Position numbers and translations under genes: made by a program. DNA of 64,000 bases from Ramlibacter cellulosilyticus. GTDB taxonomy: Bacteria; Pseudomonadota; Gammaproteobacteria; Burkholderiales; Burkholderiaceae_C. The DNA is taken from contig NZ_JACORT010000015.1 in the NCBI RefSeq assembly GCF_014297465.1, positions 53,616 through 117,615 of the forward strand, written 5' to 3'. This document shows positions 33,101-41,613 of this stretch, one piece after another. Within the stretch, counting starts at the first letter, position 1; each line of letters starts with the position of its first letter. The notes beneath the pieces were generated by a model. That model did not search any database. It saw only the letters and a list, made by a program, of their open reading frames with translations, and was not told the DNA's origin.

Positions 33101-33969
33101 GCGAACGTCGCCTCCGCCTGCATGGTGAGCCAGCCTTCGTGGTCCTGCGCCCAGAGCTGCGCGGCCTTGCCGTCCGCGGAGGGCTTGCCGCCGACGCGGA
33201 AGGGATGCAGGTCGAACGTGGGCCGCACGGCCTTGAAGCTGAAGCTGGCAAACCGAGCATCCGGCCGCTGGCGCCGCGCGAGGTCCACCAGCAACGTGGC
33301 GATCAGCGGCCCGTGCACGATGAGGCCCGGATAGCCTTCCACCTCCGTCACGTACTTGCGGTCGTAGTGGATGCGGTGGCCGTTGAAGGTGAGCGCGGAA
33401 TAGCGGAACAGCAGCACGTCGTCCGGCACGATCTCGCGCGACCAGGGCGCGTCCGCGGGCGCGGCCTGCGGCGGAGGCACAGGGTCGCCGGGCTGCGGCG
33501 CCGCCCGATAGACGATGTCGTGCTCCTCGGTGAGCGCCACGCCTTGCGCGTTGCGCAGCTCGTGGCGCACCAGCACGAACAGCAGGTCGCCGCTGCGCCC
33601 CGCCTTGTGCGTGACCGAGACGATGCGCGACGTGCGCTCCACCGCCTCGCCGACGCGCAGCGGTGCAAGCCACTGCAGGCGGCCGCCCGCCCACATGCGG
33701 CGCGGCAGCGGCACGGGCGGCAGGAAGCCGCCGCGCTTCGCATGCCCGTCGGGCCCCAGCTCGCTCTGTCGCGCACTGGGCAGGAAGTAGAGCCAGTGCC
33801 AGAGCGGCGGCAGCTCGGTGCCGGCCGCCGGCGCCGGGTCGTCGCGGTCCAGCGTGGCCGAGAGGTTGCGCACCGGGGCTGCCGTGATGTCGTCGCGCAG
33901 CGTCTCGCTGCGTCCTTCCCAGCCACGCAGGTGCTGCAGCAGCTCGGGGGTGATGCGGGTGGTCTCCAT
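33097..33969 (-). CDS. MaoC/FAS1-like hydratase (mesaconyl-CoA hydratase type)
   Basis: 290 residues from ATG 33969. The first half is a degenerate hot-dog with PPLWHWLYFLPSARQSELGPDGHAKRGGFLPPVPLPRRMWAGG split here by its own hinge. The second half has FRYSALTFNGHRIHYDRKYV and GLIVHGPLIATLL, the hydratase dipeptide Asp/His region. This layout matches the FAS1-like dehydratase/mesaconyl-C4-CoA or itaconyl-CoA hydratase group. First gene of the operon with the dehydrogenase and CoA-transferase, and divergent from an MFS transporter that may import the substrate. No strong ribosome site precedes the start, so it could shift by a few codons. Confidence 0.85.
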   Translation of the reverse strand: METTRITPELLQHLRGWEGRSETLRDDITAAPVRNLSATLDRDDPAPAAGTELPPLWHWLYFLPSARQSELGPDGHAKRGGFLPPVPLPRRMWAGGRLQWLAPLRVGEAVERTSRIVSVTHKAGRSGDLLFVLVRHELRNAQGVALTEEHDIVYRAAPQPGDPVPPPQAAPADAPWSREIVPDDVLLFRYSALTFNGHRIHYDRKYVTEVEGYPGLIVHGPLIATLLVDLARRQRPDARFASFSFKAVRPTFDLHPFRVGGKPSADGKAAQLWAQDHEGWLTMQAEATFA

Positions 33970-34067
33970 CGCGCGATGGTATGCCCAAAGCCGTCCCCGC
34001 CACCCTGCGCGCGTACTACGCAGGTACGCAGGGGAAGCCCGCGCAGGGTCTTGCATATGATGGGTGC

Positions 34068-35309
34068 ATGACGGCACGCTGGTATTTCGGCTGGAACATC
34101 GTCGCCGCGGCGGCAGTCCTCACCCTGCTCTCGACGGGCATGCGCCTGAGCTTCGGGCCGTTCTTCCTGCCCATGGCGCACGACCTGGGCTTCAGCCGCA
34201 GCCTGCTGGCCACCATCGTGGCGGTGGGCATGATCACCTACGGCCTCGCCATGCCGCTCGCCGGCGCCCTGATCGCCCGGCACGGCACGCGGCCCGTGCT
34301 GCTCGCCGGCACGGTGCTCGTGGTCGGGTCCGTGCTGTGGACCGTCGCCACCACGGACACCACGGCCTTCCTGCTCTCCTTCGGCGTGCTGCTCTCCGTG
34401 GGCCTCGCCTTCGTCAGCCCCGTGTCGCTCACGCCGGTGATCAGCCACTGGTTCACGCGCCAGCGCGGCATGGCCTTGTTCTTCCTGTCGACGGGGTCCA
34501 TGGCCGGCATGGCGGTGATGACGCCGGTGCTCAGCTTCGCGATCCAGGCCTTCGGCTGGCGGCCCACGCTGGTGGGCTTCGCCGCGGCGTTCACCGTCTT
34601 CACGCTGCCCGCTGCGCTGTTCGTGATCCGCGATTCCGCGCCGGAGCACACCGACCTGGACCCCTCGGACTTCGCTGCCCAGCGAGCCCGCGCGGGCACG
34701 CTGCCGACCAGCCTCAAGCTGAGCGAGGCCATGCGCACCGCGCCGTTCTGGAAGATCTTCTTCGGCCTGTTCGCCTGCGGCTTCAGCATGAACCTGCTCG
34801 GCACCCACGGCATGCCGATGCTGATGGACCACGGCTTCGATGCGTTCACCAGCTCCATGGGCATCGGCGTGATCGGCTTCGTGGCCATCGGCGGCACGCT
34901 GCTGCTCGGGCGCTTCGCCGACCGCCTGCCGCGCCGCCACATCCTGGCGTCCATCTACTTCGTGCGCGGACTGGGCTTCTTCGCGCTGGTGCTGGTGGGC
35001 ACGCACTGGGAACTCTACCTGGCCTCCGCCATCGGCGGCCTGGTATGGGCGGGCAGCATAGCGCTCTCGTCGGCGATCCTCGCGGACGTCTACGGCGTGC
35101 GCCTCGTCGGCGTGCTCTATGGCATGGCCTACCTCGGCCACCAGATCGGCGGGATGATCAGTTCCTGGCTGGGAGGCTGGGGCTACGAGCACTTCGGCAC
35201 GCACTGGGTAGCGTTCGGTTCGGCCGGCGTGCTGCTGTTCGCCGCGGGCGTGGTCGCGCTGCAGTTGCCGCGCAAGGGCTTCACCCTCATGGCGCCGGCG
35301 ATCGCATGA
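34068..35309 (+). CDS. MFS transporter (oxalate/formate or monocarboxylate-like)
   Basis: 413 residues from ATG 34068, with twelve hydrophobic segments. The start FGWNIVAAAAVLTLLSTGMRLSFGPFFLPM and motif MPLAGALIARHGTRPVLLAG (loop 2-3) fit the OFA/MCT branch of the major facilitator superfamily. The central loop (residues ~190-220) is charged, and the second half has LLGRFADRLPRRHIL. It is divergent from the acyl-CoA operon (98 bp between starts) and overlaps the next gene by ATGA. An organic acid is a reasonable substrate guess, not shown by the sequence. Confidence 0.88.
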   Translation: MTARWYFGWNIVAAAAVLTLLSTGMRLSFGPFFLPMAHDLGFSRSLLATIVAVGMITYGLAMPLAGALIARHGTRPVLLAGTVLVVGSVLWTVATTDTTAFLLSFGVLLSVGLAFVSPVSLTPVISHWFTRQRGMALFFLSTGSMAGMAVMTPVLSFAIQAFGWRPTLVGFAAAFTVFTLPAALFVIRDSAPEHTDLDPSDFAAQRARAGTLPTSLKLSEAMRTAPFWKIFFGLFACGFSMNLLGTHGMPMLMDHGFDAFTSSMGIGVIGFVAIGGTLLLGRFADRLPRRHILASIYFVRGLGFFALVLVGTHWELYLASAIGGLVWAGSIALSSAILADVYGVRLVGVLYGMAYLGHQIGGMISSWLGGWGYEHFGTHWVAFGSAGVLLFAAGVVALQLPRKGFTLMAPAIA

Positions 35310-36058
35310 AGCGCGCGCTGCTCGCGCTCTGTTGCGCCCTCGCGTGCGGCGCCGCCTTCGCGCAAGGGGGTGAAGAGGTGCCCTTCATCACCTCGCCCGA
35401 CAACGTCACGCAGGAAATGCTGCGCATCGCGAACGTCGGCGCCGGCGATCACGTCATCGACCTGGGCTCCGGCGACGGGCGCATCGTGATCGTCGCGGCG
35501 AAGCGCTTCGGCGCCACCGGCCTCGGCGTGGAGATCGACCCTGCCCTCGTGCGCCGCAGCCAGCAGAACGCGCGCGACGCCGGCGTGGCGCAGCAGGTCG
35601 AGTTCCGCGTGCAGGACCTGTTCGAGACGGACCTCTCCCGCGCCACGGTCGTCACGATGTACCTGCTGCCGGAATTCAACCTGCGGCTGCGCCCTTCGCT
35701 GCTGGCGCTGAAGCCCGGCACGCGCATCGTGTCGCACGACTGGGACATGGGCGACTGGAAGCCGGACGCGACCACCGTCGTCGACGTTCCCGAGAAGAAG
35801 GTCGGCCTCGACAAGTTCAGCCGCGTGCACCTGTGGGTGGTGCCCGCGAAAGTCGACGGACTCTGGTGCGGCGCGGACGGGCCGCTGGTCCTGCGGCAGG
35901 CCTACCAGGAACTCGCGGCGAGGCTCGGCGCGCGCGAAGTGAAGGGCCGCGTGGAAGGCGCCGACATCCTGCTGGAGGGTCGGCGCCTCACGCTCGCCGG
36001 CGACACGCTGCGCAGCCCGGCGGCCAGCTACGTCCGGGCGCGCTCAGGCGCCTGCTGA
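35306..36058 (+). CDS. Class I SAM-dependent methyltransferase with signal peptide
   Basis: 250 residues. A clear signal peptide (MKRALLALCCALACGAAFAQ) precedes a Rossmann methyltransferase. HVIDLGSGDGRIVIVAAKR is the SAM-binding motif I, LGVEIDPALVRRSQ motif II, and FRVQDLFETDLSRATVVTMYLLPE motifs III-IV. Beyond residue ~165 the sequence (DVPEKKVGLDKFSRVHLWVVPAKVDGLW split by its own turns) is not typical of a known subgroup. SAM is not expected in the periplasm, so either the leader is a membrane anchor or the protein has lost catalysis. I recall such exported methyltransferases from Burkholderiales genomes. Coupled to the MFS gene by ATGA. Confidence 0.85.
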   Translation: MKRALLALCCALACGAAFAQGGEEVPFITSPDNVTQEMLRIANVGAGDHVIDLGSGDGRIVIVAAKRFGATGLGVEIDPALVRRSQQNARDAGVAQQVEFRVQDLFETDLSRATVVTMYLLPEFNLRLRPSLLALKPGTRIVSHDWDMGDWKPDATTVVDVPEKKVGLDKFSRVHLWVVPAKVDGLWCGADGPLVLRQAYQELAARLGAREVKGRVEGADILLEGRRLTLAGDTLRSPAASYVRARSGAC

Positions 36059-36155
36059 GGGCGCCTGCAGCGCGGCCATGGGCCGAAAGTCCCATTCGGC
36101 CGCCGGGGACCTGTCGCTAGAGTCCCGATCCACGCGCCCTGCCCAGGAGAACGCC

Positions 36156-36971
36156 GTGGACATCAACGCCGCCGAAACCTTCCTCCGCGTCACGGTCCTG
36201 CAGCTCGGGATCAAGATCCTCGCCGCGCTCGCCTTCTGGATCGTCGGGCGATGGATCATCGCGCGGGTGATCGGCCTGATGCGGTCGGCGATGGACCGCC
36301 ACCGGCTGGACCCCACCCTCACCAAGTACCTCGGCTCGGTCATCAATATCGTGCTGACCATTGCGCTGGTGCTCGGCATCCTCGGCTACTTCGGCGTGCA
36401 GACCACGTCGTTCGCCGCGCTGCTCGCGGGTGCGGGCGTCGCCATCGGCGCGGCCTGGAGCGGCATGCTCGGCAACTTCGCGGCGGGCGCGTTCATGCTG
36501 GTGCTGCGGCCCTTCAAGGTGGGCGACTTCGTGAGCGTGGCGGGCGTGACCGGCACGGTGCAGGAGCTGGGCCTGTTCGGCACCACGCTCATCACGCCGG
36601 ACAACGTGCTCACCCTCGTGGGCAACGGCAAGGTGTTCGGCGACACGATCCAGAACTTCTCCGCGCTGCCGGTGCGTCGCGTCGATCGCCTCGCGCAGCT
36701 CTCGGGCGCCGTCGACCCCGCCGAGGCGATCGGGCGCCTGCGCGACGCGGTGGCGCGCATCCCGAACGTGCAGGCGACGCCGGCGCCAGAGGTGAACCTG
36801 GTCGACCTGAACCTGCTCGGCCCTGTGATCTCCGTGCGTCCCTACTGCAGCAACACGCATTACTGGCAGGTGTACTTCGACACGAACGAGGCGATCGTGC
36901 GCACTTGCAGGGAGGCAGGGTGGCCGGCGCCCGTGCCGGTGAACGTCACGCGGGTGCAGCAGGTGGGCTAG
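36156..36971 (+). CDS. Small-conductance mechanosensitive channel (MscS family)
   Basis: 271 residues from GTG 36156 preceded by AGGAGA; an ATG at 36078 in frame has no site. Three transmembrane helices (LQLGIKILAALAFWIVGRWII, INIVLTIALVLGILGYFGV, and the pore helix with FAALLAGAGVAIGAAWSGMLGNFAAG) are followed by the beta domain PFKVGDFVSVAGVTGTVQELGLFGTTL and a C-terminal alpha-beta domain. The Gly/Ala packing of TM3 is typical of MscS. It relieves turgor on hypo-osmotic shock. Confidence 0.93.
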   Translation: MDINAAETFLRVTVLQLGIKILAALAFWIVGRWIIARVIGLMRSAMDRHRLDPTLTKYLGSVINIVLTIALVLGILGYFGVQTTSFAALLAGAGVAIGAAWSGMLGNFAAGAFMLVLRPFKVGDFVSVAGVTGTVQELGLFGTTLITPDNVLTLVGNGKVFGDTIQNFSALPVRRVDRLAQLSGAVDPAEAIGRLRDAVARIPNVQATPAPEVNLVDLNLLGPVISVRPYCSNTHYWQVYFDTNEAIVRTCREAGWPAPVPVNVTRVQQVG

Positions 36972-37024
36972 AGGCGGTGCCTGCCTGCACACCTGTCGCC
37001 CGCGACGCCGGTGGGAAGAAGGAT

Positions 37025-37101
37025 TGGTAGGCCGTGCTGGACTTGAACCAGCGACCAAGGGATTATGAGTCCCCTGCTCTGACCAACTGAGCTAACGGCC
37101 C
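37025..37101 (-). tRNA. tRNA with CAU anticodon, likely tRNA-Ile2 (lysidine)
   Basis: The minus-strand 77-nt cloverleaf starts GGGCCGTTAGCTCAGTTGG and ends with encoded CCA. The anticodon arm is GGGGA-CTCATAA-TCCC, giving CAU. The T half (TTGGTCGCTGGTTCAAGTCC) matches the E. coli Ile2 tRNA as I recall it, and C4-G69/C5-G68, the positions read by TilS, are present. This favours Ile (AUA) over elongator Met. Position 1-72 appears to be G-U. Confidence 0.75.
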
Positions 37102-37135
37102 GCCTGCAGCGATTGTAGGCGGGCCCTCTTGCGCG

Positions 37136-37882
37136 CTACTTCGCGCCGCTGAAGATCACGCTCTGCTTCGTGGGCGTGTTGCGCGCCACGGCGTAGAGGC
37201 GACCGTTGTCGGGCCGGATGTAAGCGATGCCGGTGAAAGCCAGGCCCGGCAAGGCGCACGGCGCGCCGCCGAAGGCGATGGCCAGGTCGTAGGCGTTCAC
37301 GTCGGTCCGCGGCGTGGCGGTGCCGGTGATCGCGCAGCCGTTGATCGTGCTGCTGACCGCGCCCGTTTCCGTCACCGTGAAGACGGCCGGACGCACGCCC
37401 AGGGCGAAGCCGGCCGTGCCCGTGTAAGCGCCGGCCAGGCGCTGCAGCGTCGGCATCGGCGTCGCGCCCCATGCGGCCACGTAGGTCCGGGTCTGGAAAG
37501 TCACCGCCGCGCCGGACGCCGTGGTCGTGACGGTTCCATGGAAGCTGGATCCCGCCTGCAGCGTGGCCGCCAGCGTGGACGGCCGGATGCCGAGGCCCTC
37601 GGCGCTGAACTCCAGCGCGTCCTGGGAGGCGAACTGCTCGCCGGTGAGCGTCGCGGTACCCTGGATGGCGCCACCGACCGTGTTCGCGTCGGTCGTGGAC
37701 GAATAGAGGAGGTAGTAGCTGCCGTCGGCGAGGGTCACGCCACCGACGTCGCGCCCCGTGCTGGTGGTCCCGTGCCAGACGGCGGAACTGCTTGCATTGC
37801 CGTCGTCGCCCCCGCCGCAGGCGGCCAGCAAGGCCGCGACGAGGAGGCCGCCTGCCGCGGCCCGGATGGTGCTCGATCGCAT
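37136..37882 (-). CDS. Hypothetical lipoprotein
   Basis: 248 residues from ATG 37882. The N-terminus is a lipoprotein signal with lipobox LLAAC followed by GGGDDG. The mature part is Thr/Gly/Ala-rich and probably all-beta: VWHGTTSTGRDVGGVTLADGSYYLLYS, LSG-like repeats and TATLTGEQF. It has two Cys (GCAIT and GAPCALP) that could pair. I recall Burkholderiales lipoproteins with this 'GTT..GR.....LADG.YYLLYS' start, of unknown function. No clear partner gene. Confidence 0.75.
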   Translation of the reverse strand: MRSSTIRAAAGGLLVAALLAACGGGDDGNASSSAVWHGTTSTGRDVGGVTLADGSYYLLYSSTTDANTVGGAIQGTATLTGEQFASQDALEFSAEGLGIRPSTLAATLQAGSSFHGTVTTTASGAAVTFQTRTYVAAWGATPMPTLQRLAGAYTGTAGFALGVRPAVFTVTETGAVSSTINGCAITGTATPRTDVNAYDLAIAFGGAPCALPGLAFTGIAYIRPDNGRLYAVARNTPTKQSVIFSGAK

Positions 37883-38002
37883 ATTGTTTCTTGTTGTAAA
37901 AACGGCGCGAGTGTCATGGGACACAGCCCGGCCGTCAAGGGCGCCGGGGACAGGCGCGGCGCGGAGGAGACGCGGAAGGCGGAGGGTGCGGAGGAATACC
38001 GG

Positions 38003-39007
38003 CTATTTGTGGCTCAGCGCGTTGCTGACGAGCCGCGAGGTGATGTCCACGATCTGGATCATCCGGTCGTAAGCCATCCGCGTCGGGCCGATCACGCCCA
38101 GCGTGCCCACGACCTGCCCGTCCACCTCGTAAGGGGCGCTCACCACCGACAGCTCCTCGAACGGCACGATGTGGCTTTCGCCGCCGATGAAGATGCGCAC
38201 GCCATCGGCCTGGCTGGACACGTCCAGCAGCCGCATCAGCTGGGTCTTCTGCTCGAAGAGTTCGAAGGCATGCCGCAGGTGCGTCATGTCGCTGGCGAAG
38301 TCGCTCACGGCGAGCAGGTTGCGCTCGCCGGAGATGACGACCTCGTCCTGGTCCTCCTTCAGCGCCTCGGAACTCGCATCCACCGCCGTCTGCATCAGCG
38401 TGACGATCTCGCTGCGCAGCTGCTCCACCTCGTTCTTCAGGCGCTCGCGCACTTCCTCGATCGTGAGGCCCGCGTAGTTGGCGTTGAGGTAGTTGGCCGC
38501 CTCGGCGAGCTGCGACTGGCTGTAGTCCGCCGCGGTGTGCACCACGCGGTTCTGCACGTCGCCGTCGGGCGAGACGATGATGATCAGGAAGCGGCGCTCG
38601 GCCAGCCGCAGGAATTCGATGTGGCGGAACACGGAGCTGCGCCGCGGCGCCACCACCACGCCGACGAACTGCGACAGGTTCGACAGCATCTGCGCCGCAT
38701 GGGCGATCACCTTCTGCGGCTGGTCCGGCGGCAGCGAGGGCGCGGCGAAGTCTTCGCGGCGCGCGGTGAGCATCGTGTCCACGAACAGGCGGTAGCCGCG
38801 CGCCGTGGGAATGCGGCCTGCCGAGGTATGCGGGCTGGCCACCAGCCCCAGCTCCTCCAGGTCCGACATGACGTTGCGGATGGTGGCGGGCGACAGCTCC
38901 AGGCCGGAGGCGCGCGACAACGTGCGCGAGCCCACGGGCTGCCCCTCGGCGATGTAGCGCTCGATCAGGGCTTTGAGCAACACCTTGGCGCGGTCGTCGA
39001 GCTTCAT
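38003..39007 (-). CDS. hrcA: Heat-inducible repressor HrcA
   Basis: 334 residues. The winged-helix N-terminus has AKVLLKALIERYIAEGQPVGSRTLSRASGLELSPATIRNVMSDLEELGLV; the GAF-like middle has HTSAGRIPTARGYRLFVD and a conserved region GGESHIVPFEELSVVSAPYEVDGQVVGTLGVIGPTRMAY. HrcA represses chaperonin operons at CIRCE elements. I see no CIRCE inverted repeat (TTAGCACTC-N9-GAGTGCTAA) in this window, so its targets are elsewhere. It is divergent from nadK with 46 bp between, a usual arrangement in Burkholderiales. Confidence 0.96.
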   Translation of the reverse strand: MKLDDRAKVLLKALIERYIAEGQPVGSRTLSRASGLELSPATIRNVMSDLEELGLVASPHTSAGRIPTARGYRLFVDTMLTARREDFAAPSLPPDQPQKVIAHAAQMLSNLSQFVGVVVAPRRSSVFRHIEFLRLAERRFLIIIVSPDGDVQNRVVHTAADYSQSQLAEAANYLNANYAGLTIEEVRERLKNEVEQLRSEIVTLMQTAVDASSEALKEDQDEVVISGERNLLAVSDFASDMTHLRHAFELFEQKTQLMRLLDVSSQADGVRIFIGGESHIVPFEELSVVSAPYEVDGQVVGTLGVIGPTRMAYDRMIQIVDITSRLVSNALSHK

Positions 39008-39053
39008 GCGTAGTGCCGGGACTTCCCGGCGATTTTAATGATGTAATTTGCCG

Positions 39054-39950
39054 ATGAAATCGATCTTCCGGCAGGTCGCCCTGATCGGCAAGTACCACAC
39101 TGCCGTCGCACCGGCCCTGGCCGCGTCGACCCGCGCCGCGCTGGAAGACATCGCGAATTTTTTGGCATCGCAAGGCTGCGAGGTGCACGTCGAACGCGAC
39201 ACCGCGGCAGTCATCGGCCTCACCGGCTTCCCCACCGCGGACGCCGCCGCCCTCGGTACCCACTGCGACCTCGGGCTCGTCGTCGGCGGCGACGGAACGA
39301 TGCTGGGCATCGGCCGCCAGCTCGCGCGCTTCGGCGTGCCCCTGATCGGCATCAACCAGGGGCGCCTCGGCTTCATCACGGACATCCCGCTGGACCAGTA
39401 CCGCACCGTGCTGCCGCCCATGCTGGCCGGCGAGTACGAGGAGGACCACCGGTCACTGATGCACGCCCACGTGGTGCGCGACGGCCAGGTGGTGTTCGAC
39501 GCGCTGGCGATGAACGACGTCGTCGTGAACCGCGGCGCCACCTCCGGCATGGTGGAACTGCGCGTGGAGGTCGACGGCCATTTCGTCGCCAACCAGCGCG
39601 CAGACGGTTTGATCGTGGCGACGCCCACCGGTTCCACGGCTTATGCGCTGTCCGCGGGCGGGCCGCTGCTGCATCCTTCCACCCCCGGCTGGGTGCTGGT
39701 GCCGATCGCGCCGCACACGCTGTCCAACCGGCCCATCGTGCTACCGGACGGGGTGGAGGTCGCCATCGAGCTGGTCGCCGGGCGGGACGCCAGCGCCAAT
39801 TTCGACATGCAGTCGCTCGCGTCACTGCTGCACGGTGACCGCATCACCGTGCGGCGCTCGCAGCACAAGGTACGATTCCTGCACCCCAGGGGTTGGACCT
39901 ATTTCGACACCCTGCGCAAGAAAATGCACTGGAACGAGGGGGCTGCCTAA
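39054..39950 (+). CDS. nadK: NAD kinase
   Basis: 298 residues from ATG 39054. The signature motif GGDGTMLGIGRQLA is followed by GINQGRLGFITDI, the NE/D-type motif ALAMNDVVVNRG and TPTGSTAYALSAGGP. It phosphorylates NAD+ to NADP+. The leader between hrcA and nadK contains a GCCGGGA/TCCCGGC hairpin at 39015-39030, of unknown role. recN follows immediately with a GTG start 0 nt after the TAA. Confidence 0.96.
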   Translation: MKSIFRQVALIGKYHTAVAPALAASTRAALEDIANFLASQGCEVHVERDTAAVIGLTGFPTADAAALGTHCDLGLVVGGDGTMLGIGRQLARFGVPLIGINQGRLGFITDIPLDQYRTVLPPMLAGEYEEDHRSLMHAHVVRDGQVVFDALAMNDVVVNRGATSGMVELRVEVDGHFVANQRADGLIVATPTGSTAYALSAGGPLLHPSTPGWVLVPIAPHTLSNRPIVLPDGVEVAIELVAGRDASANFDMQSLASLLHGDRITVRRSQHKVRFLHPRGWTYFDTLRKKMHWNEGAA

Positions 39951-41612
39951 GTGGGCCTGAAACGCATCGCGCTGCGCGACTTCGTCATCGTCCGCGAGCT
40001 GGAGCTCGATCTCGGCGAAGGCTTCTCCGTGCTCACGGGCGAGACGGGCGCCGGCAAGTCCATCCTCGTCGACGCCCTGCAGCTCGCACTGGGTTCGCGC
40101 GCGGAGGCGACCGTCGTGCGCGAAGGCGCCCAGCGCGCCGAGATCAGCGCGGAATTCGACCAGCCGGCGGCCCTCGCGCCCTGGCTGCAGGAGGCCGGCT
40201 TCGACGCCGGCGACACGCTCCTGCTGCGCCGCACCGTGGACTCGCAAGGCAAGAGCCGCGCATGGATCAACGGCAGCGCCGCCACCGCGGCGCAGTTGCG
40301 CGAAGCCGGCGAGATGCTGGTGGACATCCACGGCCAGCACGCGTGGCAGAGCCTCACGCGCCCCGCCTCCGTGCGCACCTTGCTCGATGGCTATGCGGGC
40401 ATCGACACCGCGCGGCTGCAGCAGCTGTGGAACGCCTGGCGCGCCGCGCAGAAGACGCTGGCCGAAGCGCGCTCCGCGCAGGACTCGCTGCAGCGCGAGC
40501 GCGAACGCCTGGCCTGGCAGATCGGCGAGGTCGACAAGCTCGCTCCGCGCGACGACGAGTGGGAGCAGCTCAACGCCGACCACACGCGCCTGTCGCACGC
40601 GCAGGCCCTGATCGATGCGGCCCAAGGCACGCAGGAGCTGCTGGATGGCGACGAGGGCGGCGCGCGCCGCGGCCTCGCGCAGGCGCTCGACACCTTGCGC
40701 GGCCAGGAACACCTGGAGCCGCGCTTCCGCGAGATCGCGGAGGTGCTGGCGTCCAGCCTCGCGCAGGTGGAGGACGCCGCACATTCGCTGCAGGCGTGGC
40801 TGCGCAAGTCGGATCTCGACCCGGAGCGCCTCGCGGAACTCGACGAGCGCATGGGCAGCTGGATGTCGCTCGCGCGCCGCTACAAGCGCCAGCCGGCGGA
40901 ACTGCCGGCGCTGCTTTCCGGGTGGAAGGACGAACTGGCCAGGCTCGATGCCGCTGCGGACCTCGCCGCGCTCGAAGCCGCGGAGAAGAAGGAATTCGAC
41001 GCCTTCCAGAAGGAAGCGAAGAGCCTGTCCGCCGCGCGCGCCAAGGCAGCCCCGCAGCTCGCCAAGGCGGTCACGCAGGCGATGCAAGGGCTCGGCATGC
41101 TGGGCGGCCGCTTCGAGGTCGCGCTGGAGAAGCTCGAGACGCCTTCGGCCCACGGGCTGGAGGAAGTCGCCTTCCTCGTCGCGGGGCATGCCGGCAGCAC
41201 GCCGCGCCCGGTGGGCAAGGTGGCGTCCGGCGGCGAGCTCTCGCGCATCGCCCTGGCCATCGCGGTGACCACCAGCCGCCTGGGCGAAGCCCAGACGCTG
41301 ATCTTCGACGAGGTGGATTCGGGCGTGGGCGGCGCGGTGGCCGAGACGGTCGGCCGGCTCATGAAGCAGCTCGGGCGCGACCGCCAGGTGCTGGCCGTCA
41401 CGCACCTGCCGCAGGTGGCGGCCTGCGCCGACCATCACCTGGTGGTGGCGAAGAAGTCCGAGAAGACGGGCGTCTCCAGCAGCGTCGCGCCGGTCGAAGG
41501 CGAGAAGCGCGTCGCCGAAGTCGCGCGCATGCTGGGTGGCGAACGCCTCTCGGGCACCACGCTCGCCCACGCGAAGGAAATGCTGGGAGACGCCGCCGCG
41601 GCGGGCAGCTGA
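39951..41612 (+). CDS. recN: DNA repair protein RecN
   Basis: 553 residues starting at GTG 39951 directly after the nadK stop. SMC-like ABC ATPase: Walker A LTGETGAGKSILVDALQLALG near the N-terminus, a long central coiled coil (residues ~150-370, Ala/Glu/Arg-rich), the ABC signature VASGGELSRIALAIAV and Walker B TLIFDEVDSGVGG, then the D/H loop VLAVTHLPQVAA. It acts early in double-strand break repair. rapZ starts 2 nt after its stop. Confidence 0.96.
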   Translation: MGLKRIALRDFVIVRELELDLGEGFSVLTGETGAGKSILVDALQLALGSRAEATVVREGAQRAEISAEFDQPAALAPWLQEAGFDAGDTLLLRRTVDSQGKSRAWINGSAATAAQLREAGEMLVDIHGQHAWQSLTRPASVRTLLDGYAGIDTARLQQLWNAWRAAQKTLAEARSAQDSLQRERERLAWQIGEVDKLAPRDDEWEQLNADHTRLSHAQALIDAAQGTQELLDGDEGGARRGLAQALDTLRGQEHLEPRFREIAEVLASSLAQVEDAAHSLQAWLRKSDLDPERLAELDERMGSWMSLARRYKRQPAELPALLSGWKDELARLDAAADLAALEAAEKKEFDAFQKEAKSLSAARAKAAPQLAKAVTQAMQGLGMLGGRFEVALEKLETPSAHGLEEVAFLVAGHAGSTPRPVGKVASGGELSRIALAIAVTTSRLGEAQTLIFDEVDSGVGGAVAETVGRLMKQLGRDRQVLAVTHLPQVAACADHHLVVAKKSEKTGVSSSVAPVEGEKRVAEVARMLGGERLSGTTLAHAKEMLGDAAAAGS

Positions 41613-41613
41613 C

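Noticed and set aside
37025..37101. tRNA-Met assignment
   Set aside because: CAU alone is ambiguous; the body of the tRNA resembles Ile2.
38003..39053. CIRCE operator near hrcA
   Set aside because: No TTAGCACTC/GAGTGCTAA inverted repeat seen; the GCCGGGA hairpin at 39015-39030 does not match.
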